Assembly: GCF_018336975.1 (NCBI RefSeq)
Contig: NZ_CP025572.1
Coordinates: 338,528 to 402,527 of the forward strand
From: Marinomonas sp. CT5
GTDB taxonomy: Bacteria; Pseudomonadota; Gammaproteobacteria; Pseudomonadales; Marinomonadaceae
Length of the DNA stretch: 64,000 nt
Reading direction: 5' to 3'
Positions within the stretch are counted from its first letter, which is position 1. Each line of letters starts with the position of its first letter. Shown here one piece after another: positions 16,650 through 25,231 of the stretch. The translations under genes and the position numbers were made by a program. The notes beneath the pieces were generated by a model that saw only the letters and a program-made list of their open reading frames with translations, did not search any database and was not told the DNA's origin.

Positions 16650-17072
16650 ATGAAACCTATTTACAGCGCAACAGCAACATCCACTGGTGGCCGTGACGGT
16701 CGTTCTGTTTCATCTGATAACAAGTTGGATCTTGCTCTAAGCACGCCAAAAGAGCTTGGTGGTGCGGGTGGTGAAGGCACCAACCCAGAGCAACTGTTCG
16801 CGGCGGGTTACTCTGCTTGCTTTATCGGTGCTTTTAAATTGGTCGCTTCTCAACAAAAAGTGAAATTGCCAAATGACGTGAGTGTTAAAGCGACAATCGG
16901 TATCGGTGAAAACACCAATGGTGAAGGCTTCACTATCTGTGCCGATTTAGAAGTGGACGCACCGGGTGTAGAAAAAGAAGTGATTGAGCAATTAACAGAA
17001 GCGGCTCATAAAGTTTGCCCATATTCCAACGCAACGCGTGGCAACATTGAAGTGAACTTCTCTGTGAAGTAA
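16650..17072 (+). CDS. ohr: Organic hydroperoxide resistance protein Ohr
   Basis: 140 residues from the ATG at 16650 with AAGGAG upstream; an earlier in-frame start has no ribosome site. It is a thiol peroxidase that reduces organic hydroperoxides. The peroxidatic Cys57 ([10 protein letters not shown]) and resolving Cys123 ([13 protein letters not shown]) are present, with the Ohr N-terminus [13 protein letters not shown]. It is the direct target of OhrR upstream and ends in a strong terminator. Confidence 0.97.
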   Translation: MKPIYSATATSTGGRDGRSVSSDNKLDLALSTPKELGGAGGEGTNPEQLFAAGYSACFIGAFKLVASQQKVKLPNDVSVKATIGIGENTNGEGFTICADLEVDAPGVEKEVIEQLTEAAHKVCPYSNATRGNIEVNFSVK

Positions 17073-17100
17073 TGATTTTTGATTAAATCGCCAGTCTGAG

Positions 17101-17138
17101 AATCCCTTTTACGCTTTGGTGTAAAAGGGATTTTTTTT
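17101..17138 (+). terminator. Terminator of ohr
   Basis: AATCCCTTTTAC (17101-17112) pairs perfectly with GTAAAAGGGATT (17121-17132), followed by eight T. Confidence 0.93.
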
Positions 17139-17209
17139 GATGGGTAGGCACTGACGTGTTTACCCTCTACACTGGTAGGCCGTAGGTTATTTAAATAAAG
17201 GAGAAAAGC

Positions 17210-17518
17210 ATGGCACATCGAAAGCTTGAATCGCATGAGATTGAACAAGCATTGATCCAATTAAATACAGAAGCGTCAGATGACTGGTTAATTGAAGACG
17301 AAAAGCTAAGTAAAACCTTTAAATTCAAAGATTTCCAACAGGCCTTTGGCTTTATGACCCTGTGTGCTCTCTACGCAGAGAAGCAGGATCATCATCCAGA
17401 ATGGTTTAATGTTTACAACACGGTCAAAATCCAATTAACCAGCCACGATGTGTCTGGTATCTCGAATAAAGACTTCGATCTTGCTAAGAAAATGGAAGCC
17501 TTCGCTTGCAGCATGTAG
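17210..17518 (+). CDS. phhB: Pterin-4a-carbinolamine dehydratase
   Basis: 102 residues, family length. It dehydrates 4a-hydroxytetrahydropterin so the cofactor of aromatic hydroxylases can be recycled. The signature DHHPEW (His61-His62-Pro63), the V-Y-N-T-V strand and second His79 in TSHDVSGIS match the active site. AAGGAG precedes the ATG. No phenylalanine hydroxylase gene (phhA) is adjacent, so it may serve a distant enzyme or a second role such as molybdopterin chemistry. Confidence 0.95.
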   Translation: MAHRKLESHEIEQALIQLNTEASDDWLIEDEKLSKTFKFKDFQQAFGFMTLCALYAEKQDHHPEWFNVYNTVKIQLTSHDVSGISNKDFDLAKKMEAFACSM

Positions 17519-17566
17519 CCAATCATTCGTTAGGCTAAAGTCTGGCTTCCTCTTCTTGTGAGTTTA

Positions 17567-18151
17567 TTAATTTGTCAAAATGGCAGCCAATAGCTGGCTG
17601 GAAGTAGGAACCAGACCCACTTTAAGATCAAAAGGTTTGAACACTTTGTTAATGATTTCGGCGGTGTAATTACCCTTATCATTTTCGATTTCAGATAACG
17701 TTTTACGCGACACGCCAGTTAATTGAGTGTAAGCATCTTGTCGTAAGCCAAGTACATTGACACGCAATTCCTTAAGTGCTGTACCCTGAGTCATTTCGTC
17801 TAATAATAGACGTTTGATGATTTGGTTAATGGCAATCAACTGCTCTTCTTTCGTCATTGGCTCTAAACTTTTTGATGCACGCTGACGTGGCGTATGAGCG
17901 GATGACGTGTCTGATTCAGTTTTATTAGAAATAGCCTCTGTCTTTTTTACTGCCACAACGAGCTCATTAATCACGTCCACCGGTTTGTTCACTGACTCGA
18001 CTGGCGCTTTGTTTTTTGTCTCTTTTTTTACTTTGCTCTGTTTTTTTACTTCTGACTTGTTCTGCTTCTTTTTCTTTAACTCATTTTTCTTGGATTTTGC
18101 TTTATGCTTTTTCATCGGCTGAGCGCTGTCTAATTGCCCTTTCATTTTCAT
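17567..18151 (-). CDS. Lys-rich XRE-type helix-turn-helix protein
   Basis: 194 residues in two parts. Residues 1-60 are extremely lysine-rich and low in complexity, probably disordered and nucleic-acid binding. Residues 100-194 carry an XRE/HipB-like HTH (GLRQDAYTQLTGVSRKTLSEIENDKGNY followed by NKVFKPFDLKVGLVP). It resembles HTH proteins that act as antitoxin-type or nucleoid-associated regulators, but no toxin gene is next to it. RBS AAGGAGA lies upstream. Role unknown. Confidence 0.75.
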   Translation of the reverse strand: MKMKGQLDSAQPMKKHKAKSKKNELKKKKQNKSEVKKQSKVKKETKNKAPVESVNKPVDVINELVVAVKKTEAISNKTESDTSSAHTPRQRASKSLEPMTKEEQLIAINQIIKRLLLDEMTQGTALKELRVNVLGLRQDAYTQLTGVSRKTLSEIENDKGNYTAEIINKVFKPFDLKVGLVPTSSQLLAAILTN

Positions 18152-18298
18152 TTAGTTGTCTCCTTAAAAGCTTTAAAAAAGCAAAGTTGGATGTGGTGAA
18201 TAACAACAGAATACAGACCTAATATGACAGATAAGTAACAATAATAACGAAGGCAATATTTTTTATGAGAGTACTAGGGTGTGACCGGCCGATATCTT

Positions 18299-18322
18299 GT
18301 CCTCAATCCTGTTTCAGGACGT
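18299..18322. promoter_or_regulatory. GTCCT-N12-AGGACGT operator, copy 1 (hydrolase promoter)
   Basis: GTCCT (18299-18303), 12 bp, AGGAC (18316-18320), GT. Its spacer (CAATCCTGTTTC) is close to that of copy 3 (TAATCTTGTTCT). It lies 86 bp before the hydrolase start. Probable binding site of the membrane AraC regulator encoded at 19398-20447. Confidence 0.6.
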
Positions 18323-18344
18323 TTTGTCGATGTATTCCATTCAT

Positions 18345-18366
18345 AGTGCGTTTTTTAAAACGCACT
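18345..18366 (+). promoter_or_regulatory. Perfect 10-bp hairpin in the hydrolase leader
   Basis: AGTGCGTTTT (18345-18354) pairs exactly with AAAACGCACT (18357-18366) and leaves only TT as loop. It ends 4 nt before the AAGGA ribosome site. Could stabilise the mRNA 5' end or stop read-in. Confidence 0.5.
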
Positions 18367-18384
18367 TTTAAGGAAAATATCATC

Positions 18385-19401
18385 ATGAAATGGTTAACGG
18401 TTTTGGCTTTGTTTTTTGCCTGTTGGGTGTCGAATGCGGTTGCGCATTCAGTAGGCTTTGATCAAGTACTTCTGTATGCAAACAGTGATAGGCCTATAAA
18501 GGCGAGTGTGTGGTATCCATCTCAAACTCGGATTCCCAAAGAGCGTATCGCTGAAAATGCGGTTTTTGTTGGGACGGATGCCGTGCGTTTGGGGACGCCG
18601 TTGCAAGGAGAATTCCCAGTGGTGATTCTCTCTCATGGTTACCGTGGCAATTGGCGTAATGAAAATTGGCTGGCAACGCGACTCGTGCAAGATGGTTATA
18701 TTGTGGCGGCATTGGATCACCCGGGCACCACCACTTTTGATCACAATCCTTTGGCCGCGTCACAATGGTGGAGACGTGCGACGGATGTGTCTCGCTTGCT
18801 AGACTGGCTGCTCGCACAATCCTATTTAGTAAAGCATATTGATGAAGAGAATATTACGGCGATAGGGCATTCATTAGGCGGGTGGACGGTAATGTTGCTG
18901 GCGGGCGCTGAATTTGATCGCAACCAGTTAAAGCAAGAATGTGAGATTTATAACAATCCACGTACTTGTGGTTTGATGGCGGAATTGGGACTGGATCAGC
19001 CACAAATAGCTGAGCCAACCAATAGTCTAAAAGACGCACGTATTAAGCGGGTGGTGACGTTGGATCTGGGTTTAGCAAGAAGTTTGTCTCGCCAGAGTTT
19101 ACAAGCGCTCACCACACCGACTTTAATTCTTGCCGCGGGTGTTGATATTGGCGACTTGCCGCAAGAAAAAGAATCTGGCTTTCTCGCCCAGTTTATTCCG
19201 AAGCAACATCGAGACTACATTGTCTACCCTGATGCCGCGCACTTTAGTTTTATGCAGCTGTGTAAACCCAATGCTATTGCTATGCTAGAAGAGGAAGTGC
19301 CGGGGGATGGCATTGTTTGTCGAGATGGTGATTGGCGTTCTAGAGAAGAGCTTCATCAAGCCATGTATCTGGATATTATTCACTTCCTGCACGCCTCTTA
19401 A
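18385..19401 (+). CDS. Secreted alpha/beta hydrolase (dienelactone/PAF-acetylhydrolase-like)
   Basis: 338 residues from the ATG at 18385 (AAGGA upstream). A signal peptide ends near AVAHS. The fold is alpha/beta hydrolase: oxyanion region VVILSHGYRGN, nucleophile elbow GHSLGG, and a late His in DAAHFSF. The YPSQT and HGYRGN wording matches predicted dienelactone hydrolases. The product is probably periplasmic. A shared operator links it to the AraC gene it faces; the two stops overlap by 4 bp. Confidence 0.85.
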   Translation: MKWLTVLALFFACWVSNAVAHSVGFDQVLLYANSDRPIKASVWYPSQTRIPKERIAENAVFVGTDAVRLGTPLQGEFPVVILSHGYRGNWRNENWLATRLVQDGYIVAALDHPGTTTFDHNPLAASQWWRRATDVSRLLDWLLAQSYLVKHIDEENITAIGHSLGGWTVMLLAGAEFDRNQLKQECEIYNNPRTCGLMAELGLDQPQIAEPTNSLKDARIKRVVTLDLGLARSLSRQSLQALTTPTLILAAGVDIGDLPQEKESGFLAQFIPKQHRDYIVYPDAAHFSFMQLCKPNAIAMLEEEVPGDGIVCRDGDWRSREELHQAMYLDIIHFLHAS

Positions 19402-20447
19402 CTTTTCATATTGGCGCGACGAAAGGCACTTGGCGTTTGTTGCGTCACTCTTGAAAACTCTCGATGGAAGTTAGATTTTGTCTGAAAGCCAGAGTCCAAA
19501 TAAATTTGGGTGATGGCTTTGTCGGTTGTGAGTAGAAGCGTTTTTGCTCGCTCAATGCGATATTCATTCACCACTTGTGAGATGTTCCGACCATACGTTT
19601 GATTAATGGCGGCAGATATCTGTCGTGCCGGAATGCAGGCTTTGCGCGCTAGCCTGTCGAGAGTCAGATCAGGGTCGAGAAACACTTCTTTGGTGCTCAG
19701 TAAAACATCTATCTTGTGTACTATATCGCTTACTTCATCGTCTGTGAGTGGCGCTGATGTTTTTTCTTTCTGTGCTTCTTGAGGGAGGGTGTCTTGCTCT
19801 TCAGGGCTGGCTTCTTTTTGGCTTGGCGCCATGCTTAAGCTCATCATAATCACGGCAACTGACAGCATAGGCAGTAATGTCGCATGACCAATAGCAAGAA
19901 TAATGAGCGCATGTTCACCCGCAAACAAGGCAAAATCGACCGCTAAAGCGCCATCAATCATGGCAGATATTAATAGAATCGCACCGGCGATGCGTTCGGC
20001 TTTTAAAGCGTTGTCTATGTCAGATAAGCGTACTTGTTCTGGTAGGTTCGATGTTTTAAACGAGGCTCGCAACAGTGCAATTCCGTAACTGATATACAGC
20101 AAGGTCAAAGCGGGATCTAAAGGGGGTCGCCAGAACGGGTAGCTAAAAGACGACAAAATCACCAATACTGGCGGTAAAAGGTGCCAGATCTTGAGCTTGT
20201 AGTTTTTGTGAGCACTGGAAAAGCAATACCAAGCCGTAACCGGAATACAGGAGGCCAAAATAGGTTGCAGCAACCGAAATAGTGGATAATCAAAGGTCCA
20301 GCGCAAACCGACAACCGTGGTTGTTAACGCGCACAAGGCGATAAAAACAAATGCCGAGCGGGTGGTTTCTTCTCGACGAATAAATAATAGCGCCGCCAAA
20401 ATACCTAACAGCAGGGCAACCACAAAGGGTAAAGGAATGGCGATCAT
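19398..20447 (-). CDS. AraC-family regulator with multi-pass membrane N-terminus
   Basis: 349 residues. The first 205 residues form about seven membrane helices (from IPLPFVVALLLGILAALLFI to HATLLPMLSVAVIMMSL), then an acidic linker, then an AraC DNA-binding domain (LTLDRLARKACIPARQISAAINQTYG and ITQIYLDSGFQTKSNFHREFSRVTQQTPSAFR). A one-component membrane-bound sensor-regulator. Two tandem GTCCT-N12-AGGACGT sites lie between it and the divergent DUF805 gene, and a third precedes the hydrolase gene. These are its likely targets. Confidence 0.9.
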   Translation of the reverse strand: MIAIPLPFVVALLLGILAALLFIRREETTRSAFVFIALCALTTTVVGLRWTFDYPLFRLLQPILASCIPVTAWYCFSSAHKNYKLKIWHLLPPVLVILSSFSYPFWRPPLDPALTLLYISYGIALLRASFKTSNLPEQVRLSDIDNALKAERIAGAILLISAMIDGALAVDFALFAGEHALIILAIGHATLLPMLSVAVIMMSLSMAPSQKEASPEEQDTLPQEAQKEKTSAPLTDDEVSDIVHKIDVLLSTKEVFLDPDLTLDRLARKACIPARQISAAINQTYGRNISQVVNEYRIERAKTLLLTTDKAITQIYLDSGFQTKSNFHREFSRVTQQTPSAFRRANMKS

Positions 20448-20494
20448 TCTGACTCCGTTTTACGCATCAATTTATCTTCATTAGGCAGGATTAT

Positions 20495-20518
20495 GTCCTA
20501 AAAAACCTTCAAGGACGT
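20495..20518. promoter_or_regulatory. GTCCT-N12-AGGACGT operator, copy 2
   Basis: GTCCT at 20495-20499, 12 bp, AGGAC at 20512-20516, GT. Shares its last GT with copy 3, giving a 22-bp tandem period in the AraC/DUF805 intergenic region. Confidence 0.6.
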
Positions 20519-20540
20519 CCTTAATCTTGTTCTAGGACGT
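20517..20540. promoter_or_regulatory. GTCCT-N12-AGGACGT operator, copy 3
   Basis: GTCCT at 20517-20521, 12 bp, AGGAC at 20534-20538, GT. It lies 58 bp before the DUF805 start and 69 bp before the AraC start. Confidence 0.6.
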
Positions 20541-20598
20541 TATTTTCTGCGCTAAACGCTAGATTTTACACTTCTATCATCCTGCGTTGGAGGAAAGT

Positions 20599-20952
20599 AT
20601 GAATGGCTATGTTGAGGCGTGGAAGCGTTATGCAGAATTTTCTGGCAGATCGTCGGTGGCTGAATTTTGGCAATTTTTTTGGGTGAATTTTTGCATCTCG
20701 TTAGTGTTTATTGTTTTAGAAATTTTCTTTAAAGAAGTTTGGAAAGTAGAGGCTATTTATAGCTTGTTGGTGTTCTTGCCTATGTTGTCTGTAACCGTTC
20801 GGCGTTTAAAGGATACCAATCGTTCCGCTTGGTGGTTGCTGGTGGTGTTGCTTCCTGCTGTCGGCATGGTGGTTTTGATCATTTTATTGGCTTTGCCCAG
20901 TGAGCCCGACAATGATGTTGGCCATTATCCACAAAACAGCGCAATACAATAA
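20599..20952 (+). CDS. DUF805 small membrane protein
   Basis: 117 residues from the ATG at 20599 with GGAGG upstream. The start WKRYAEFSGRSSVAEFWQFF and the RRLKDTNRSAWWLL motif are diagnostic of DUF805. Three to four membrane helices. Function of the family is not established. It is 13 bp upstream of the lipoprotein gene and divergent from the AraC regulator with tandem operators between, so it is probably the first gene of an AraC-controlled pair. Confidence 0.88.
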   Translation: MNGYVEAWKRYAEFSGRSSVAEFWQFFWVNFCISLVFIVLEIFFKEVWKVEAIYSLLVFLPMLSVTVRRLKDTNRSAWWLLVVLLPAVGMVVLIILLALPSEPDNDVGHYPQNSAIQ

Positions 20953-20965
20953 ACAGGAGACAAAC

Positions 20966-21526
20966 ATGAAATATGTGAATAACTTACCCCACTTATCCAC
21001 CGTGTTATGCTCAATTTTGCTACTTTTGTCGCTTGCTGCCTGCAGTAATGACACAAAAAGCTCGGTTAACGGCAATCTAGAATGGACTGATGGTATCAAG
21101 GCGGTGGTGTATATTGAGTCTCCCAAAGTGGGCACCTTGTTGAATCTGCGAGGTATCGCGGGAAAAGGGGTGATCATCGTCAAAAACGATAAGCAATCCG
21201 CAGGGCAAACGGCGTGTCTCTCATCGCCGATTCGACTTGCTGCAGGAGATTTTGGCGGTGCAAGTATTGGTATTCAAGCCGCTGAGCCGATTCGCCTTTA
21301 TATTTATTCCAACAAAGTTAAGTCTGAGCTTATGTCTGGGAACGAAGTGGTTAGTGAAGATTATGTGATTACTGATCACAGTGATGCCAAACTTGGCGAT
21401 ATTAAAATTGAATCTGGTTTAACGCTTAATTATGGTTTTGTGCTTAATCCTGGGGAATGGTCTTGGTCATCGGTATTTGGGTTAGATCAAGAGTCTGTAT
21501 TGTGCGAAGAATTGGCTGCACTTTAA
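20966..21526 (+). CDS. Hypothetical lipoprotein
   Basis: 186 residues from the ATG at 20966 (CAGGAGA upstream). The signal peptide ends in the lipobox LSLAACS, so it is a lipoprotein. The remainder is beta-rich with no family I recognise. It is translated just after the DUF805 gene and shares its operon. Possibly an envelope partner of the membrane AraC system, but this is inference from position. Confidence 0.75.
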   Translation: MKYVNNLPHLSTVLCSILLLLSLAACSNDTKSSVNGNLEWTDGIKAVVYIESPKVGTLLNLRGIAGKGVIIVKNDKQSAGQTACLSSPIRLAAGDFGGASIGIQAAEPIRLYIYSNKVKSELMSGNEVVSEDYVITDHSDAKLGDIKIESGLTLNYGFVLNPGEWSWSSVFGLDQESVLCEELAAL

Positions 21527-21532
21527 AAAGGA

Positions 21533-21559
21533 GCCTCTGGAAGCATTTGCGCCAGAGGC
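21533..21559. terminator. Bidirectional terminator between lipoprotein and phytochrome genes
   Basis: GCCTCTGG (21533-21540) pairs with CCAGAGGC (21552-21559). On the minus strand it is followed by TCCTTTTT, serving the phytochrome gene; on the plus strand by TTGGTATTGTTT. Confidence 0.8.
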
Positions 21560-21569
21560 TTGGTATTGT

Positions 21570-24455
21570 TTAGACATCCAAGAAGGTTTGTTCAAACAAG
21601 TCCGCTGGTAATGGTTTGCTGAATAAATAACCTTGGTAAATATCACAGTCGAGGCCTTTTAAAATATTGAATTCAATACTGTGTTCAATACCTTCTGCGA
21701 CGACTTCTAAGTTAAGCTTTTTACAAAGCGAGATGACGCTTTCCACCATAGTAAATAGGCTGTCGTCTTTGCTCATATTGGAGATAAAAGATTTGTCTAT
21801 TTTCACTTCATCAATGGGCAGTTTCCATAAAGAGTTAAGTGATGAAAACCCCGTACCGAAGTCATCAAGAGAAATGGTGATACCGTGCTCCCTTAAATCC
21901 GTTAAGGTGGAGATGGCCTCTTGATAATTCTTCATAAAAACCGATTCCGTGATTTCTAAGCGAATCATGCTTTCTGGGATACCGTGCTTCTTGAGGGTGT
22001 TCAATAGGTCTTCTTCAAAATTCGGCTCAATCAGTTGAATCGGGCTGATATTCAAAGACAAGGTTTTGAGGTGTATAGGTTGCTTGCGTTTTAACCATTT
22101 CGCTAGTTGCTGGCAAGCGTTGTCAATAATCTGCAAACCAAGAGGATAAATTAGGTTATTTTTTTCAGCGATTTCAATAAAAATGTCAGGGCTTACAAAA
22201 CCAAACTTTTCATGATGCCAGCGGGCGAGCACCTCAGTGCCTACCACTTTTTTTTGTACATTCACCAAGGGCTGGTAATGAAGGTCTAGACAATTTTCGG
22301 CCATGCAATCTCGTAGATCCATGGTCAAAATGGCTTTTTTATTAAAGAGGTCTTGGTCTTTATGATCGAAAATATGAAAGCGATTTTTGCCCTTATTTTT
22401 GGCGGAGTACATGGCAATATCGGCTTGCTTTAGGGTTTCATTAAAGTCCAACATTTTGACGTCTTCGGAAATAATGCCCATGCTGGGGGTAATGACAAGA
22501 GTATGTGTATTATCCAAAATGGGTTCGCCAATACGCTGAATAATTTTATCGGCGATGAGCTCGGCTAAGGTCGGGTCGGGCAAGACTTGATGAGTTATAA
22601 CCACGACAAACTCATCACCACCTAAACGTGCGACTAGGTCATTGGAAGAGGTGCATTCATTCAGTCTTTGCGCGATCGTAATGAGCAATCTATCGCCTGT
22701 ATCATGTCCCATGAAATCATTGACGTCTTTAAAATTATCCAAATCGATAAAGAGCACAGACACATGGCTAATGTATTTTTGATCTTTAAGATTTTCGATA
22801 AATGAACGTAAATGCTCTCGATTGGCTAACCCGGTTAGCGGGTCAAAATAGGCGCTTTTTTCTAACTGATTAATACGCATTTGGCTGCGTTTCGTACTAA
22901 AGAAATTTTTGCCTGAATTGAAAATGATCTCTAGTAAGTTGTGGTCTTGTTCTTCCCAAGGGGTGCTTTCTCCAGCGATATTTTGACGCCATAATGCAAA
23001 AGAGCTTCTAGGTTCTAGATGTCTTTCATTGTTTTCAATAACGATATTGACCGTTTGTGGTACGCCTCCCCACTTTATGGTTTTGGAGACTTCTTCTTTG
23101 CCGATAAAAACATAAAAGTCATTGGGGACTTTGGCTCTTATCATGGCAATACCAACCATTGTCTCAAGTCTAGGTATTTTATGCGCTTCTTGGTGCAGTT
23201 TTTCAGAGTTAAAGTGGGTTGCGTCTTGGTCTTTAAAAAGTGTTTTTAAGGCGTCAATAGTCTCACCTCCAAGGTCCAAAAAGGTGGTTCCTTTTAGAAC
23301 ATAAGACTGCTCCCGATAAATAATGCCAATAAAATGGTACCCAGTAATTTTTTGAATTTTCTGTAGTATCGATTCAAATAAGGCAGCCGAGATGTTAGCC
23401 ATATGAGCTTGGTTGAACGTCGCCTCAATATAGGATTGGGCATTCATCACATAGGTGAGACGTTTGATCTTTTCAGCAGGGACTAGATAGGATGTGATGA
23501 CTTCGCTAAATAGTTCTCCTGACACTCGAAGCTGCGCGATCACATCATTAGTAGGTGTTTTACGTTCATTATGATGAAAAACCACCATCCCCCATAGCTG
23601 GTCCCCTTTCATTATCGACAAGGATAAGGAAGAGCCGACTTTCATGTTTTTAAGATAACGGCGGTGCACTGTCGACATGCTTCTTAATACCGATAAGCTT
23701 TGGTCAAGCGGTTCACCATTTGGTAATAATGATGGTTCTAGTTTAGAGGGGGCGGCATCAACATCGGCAAACAGGCGTATCGGGCTCAATGCATACAAAA
23801 CACGGGCTTGCTTAGGGATATCTTCCGCAGGGAAGCGCATTCCGTGATATTTGACTTCTTCTCTTGCTGATACCGCTTCAGCGACGACTTCCCCTGACCA
23901 GTCAGGTAAAAAGCGATACATCATCACGCGATCATATTCCGTGTAATCTTGTAACTGATTGACTAGCGTATCAAATAAAGTGGTTTCATCATGAGATGAT
24001 TTAAGCAAGGCGACCATATTATCAATGTGCGATAACAACACATTGGTATCGTATTGAGTGCCTTTATTCGGGGAGAACTCTAAACTAATCCAGCCTTTTG
24101 CCAGATGCGCAAAACATCCCCAAGACGATGATTGAACGATTCCAGCATCGGTCATTTCAAGAGAGACTGACTTTTTCGACGATAGCGTCGCTAGACAGGA
24201 TACATCGCTAAATTCCACCCACTCACCGATATGACTGCCTATGAGCTCTGAATATTTACTTGGATCAATTGGGGAGGTTTCTTTTAGGCGGTCCAATGTA
24301 TTACTTGAGTGTTGGACAACACGATATGAGTCTGGGTCAAGAATTAACTGAAAGCCATGTGGCTGAATTGAGCCCATAATCTGTATTGCTTCTGAAGCGC
24401 ATTGCTCGGCTTCTGCCTTGGTGATTTTCCTTGTCTCAACTATTTCTTTAGTCAT
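21570..24455 (-). CDS. Bacteriophytochrome with GGDEF and EAL output domains
   Basis: 961 residues: PAS (about 25-115), GAF (145-310), PHY (325-510), GGDEF (540-700), EAL (715-955). Cys19, in the QCASEAIQIMGSIQPHG context, matches the biliverdin-ligating cysteine of bacteriophytochromes. The GAF chromophore motif FPAEDIP, the pyrrole-water His in STVHRRYL and the PHY-arm PRSSF motif are present. GGDEF is intact at 612-616. The EAL signature reads EVL at 741-743 with the metal Glu retained, and NIS, EITES, DDFGTG, KID, AEG and YQG motifs follow, so both cyclic-di-GMP synthesis and breakdown look possible. A red/far-red regulator of c-di-GMP. No heme oxygenase gene adjoins it. Confidence 0.96.
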   Translation of the reverse strand: MTKEIVETRKITKAEAEQCASEAIQIMGSIQPHGFQLILDPDSYRVVQHSSNTLDRLKETSPIDPSKYSELIGSHIGEWVEFSDVSCLATLSSKKSVSLEMTDAGIVQSSSWGCFAHLAKGWISLEFSPNKGTQYDTNVLLSHIDNMVALLKSSHDETTLFDTLVNQLQDYTEYDRVMMYRFLPDWSGEVVAEAVSAREEVKYHGMRFPAEDIPKQARVLYALSPIRLFADVDAAPSKLEPSLLPNGEPLDQSLSVLRSMSTVHRRYLKNMKVGSSLSLSIMKGDQLWGMVVFHHNERKTPTNDVIAQLRVSGELFSEVITSYLVPAEKIKRLTYVMNAQSYIEATFNQAHMANISAALFESILQKIQKITGYHFIGIIYREQSYVLKGTTFLDLGGETIDALKTLFKDQDATHFNSEKLHQEAHKIPRLETMVGIAMIRAKVPNDFYVFIGKEEVSKTIKWGGVPQTVNIVIENNERHLEPRSSFALWRQNIAGESTPWEEQDHNLLEIIFNSGKNFFSTKRSQMRINQLEKSAYFDPLTGLANREHLRSFIENLKDQKYISHVSVLFIDLDNFKDVNDFMGHDTGDRLLITIAQRLNECTSSNDLVARLGGDEFVVVITHQVLPDPTLAELIADKIIQRIGEPILDNTHTLVITPSMGIISEDVKMLDFNETLKQADIAMYSAKNKGKNRFHIFDHKDQDLFNKKAILTMDLRDCMAENCLDLHYQPLVNVQKKVVGTEVLARWHHEKFGFVSPDIFIEIAEKNNLIYPLGLQIIDNACQQLAKWLKRKQPIHLKTLSLNISPIQLIEPNFEEDLLNTLKKHGIPESMIRLEITESVFMKNYQEAISTLTDLREHGITISLDDFGTGFSSLNSLWKLPIDEVKIDKSFISNMSKDDSLFTMVESVISLCKKLNLEVVAEGIEHSIEFNILKGLDCDIYQGYLFSKPLPADLFEQTFLDV

Positions 24456-24697
24456 ATTCCATGTCTCATAACGTTAAAAGTACTGGACGCTTAAAGCTAA
24501 GGGGGGACGATCTTGGGTATTATCTATAGATGATTATTTACTCTGTTGTATCCGGTAGAACAATACCAGAAAGACCGATAATATTCATTTAGATGAATGT
24601 ATTTTGTACCTTATAATCTACGATAAAGTAAGAGGAAAATAGGGTATTTTAGCCGTTTAGTAACCCATAGAACTGCTTATTTTTAAAGGGAGTTAAT

Positions 24698-25231
24698 GTG
24701 AAAAAAATCGCTTTGACTGCATGCCTTTTGTCTGTTGGCTGCTCTAGCGTGCCATTGGACAGTATGCTTAAGCTGAGTGCTTTCGATGAAAGCCGTTTTT
24801 TAAGTTTGAATCCGCACGAATTAAGAAGTCGAATTGAAGTGGACAGTCCGCTGAAAATTGATGTCGATAAAACAAACTTATCGCTAAAACTGGACTCCTC
24901 TAGTGGAGATTTAGTGTTTGATTATCCGTTGAAACTTCTTCTTGTGAAAGATTTACCTGCCGAAGCTCATTGGTTTTCCCCTATACCACCAAGAACCCAA
25001 TACGTACTTGCTCTGTCCGATGAGGCAATAGATAACTTTACTGCCTTGCAAGCCAGCATGCGTGTAGAGCAACCGAAGCGCTATCATTTGACTATTGATA
25101 CAGAATTTCAACATAGGTCAGAAGAGCAAAGCGAGGCCGTGCTTTCTGTGTCGATCAAAATGTCAGCAGAAACGGATTACATCACTTTATTGGATAGGGT
25201 GTCGATCGATGTTAAGGAGGAACAACTATGA
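24698..25231 (+). CDS. Hypothetical lipoprotein (DUF1439-like)
   Basis: 177 residues from a GTG with AAAGGGAG upstream. The lipobox LSVGCS marks it as a lipoprotein. The text is beta-rich with alternating hydrophobics, resembling the lipid-binding-like fold of small outer-membrane DUF1439 lipoproteins; that likeness is weak. It overlaps the next GNAT gene by 4 bp. No function assigned. Confidence 0.7.
   Translation: MKKIALTACLLSVGCSSVPLDSMLKLSAFDESRFLSLNPHELRSRIEVDSPLKIDVDKTNLSLKLDSSSGDLVFDYPLKLLLVKDLPAEAHWFSPIPPRTQYVLALSDEAIDNFTALQASMRVEQPKRYHLTIDTEFQHRSEEQSEAVLSVSIKMSAETDYITLLDRVSIDVKEEQL

Noticed and set aside
19398..19401. 4-bp overlap of convergent stops as a regulatory site
   Set aside because: Overlapping TTAA stops are a common coincidence between convergent genes.
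21667..21924. Plus-strand frames inside the phytochrome gene and similar antisense frames elsewhere
   Set aside because: They lie inside well-supported genes, lack ribosome sites and encode no recognisable domains.
24581..24602. ATATTCAT-TTAG-ATGAATGT inverted repeat upstream of the lipoprotein gene
   Set aside because: Imperfect and alone; no matching site elsewhere in the window, so no regulator can be proposed.
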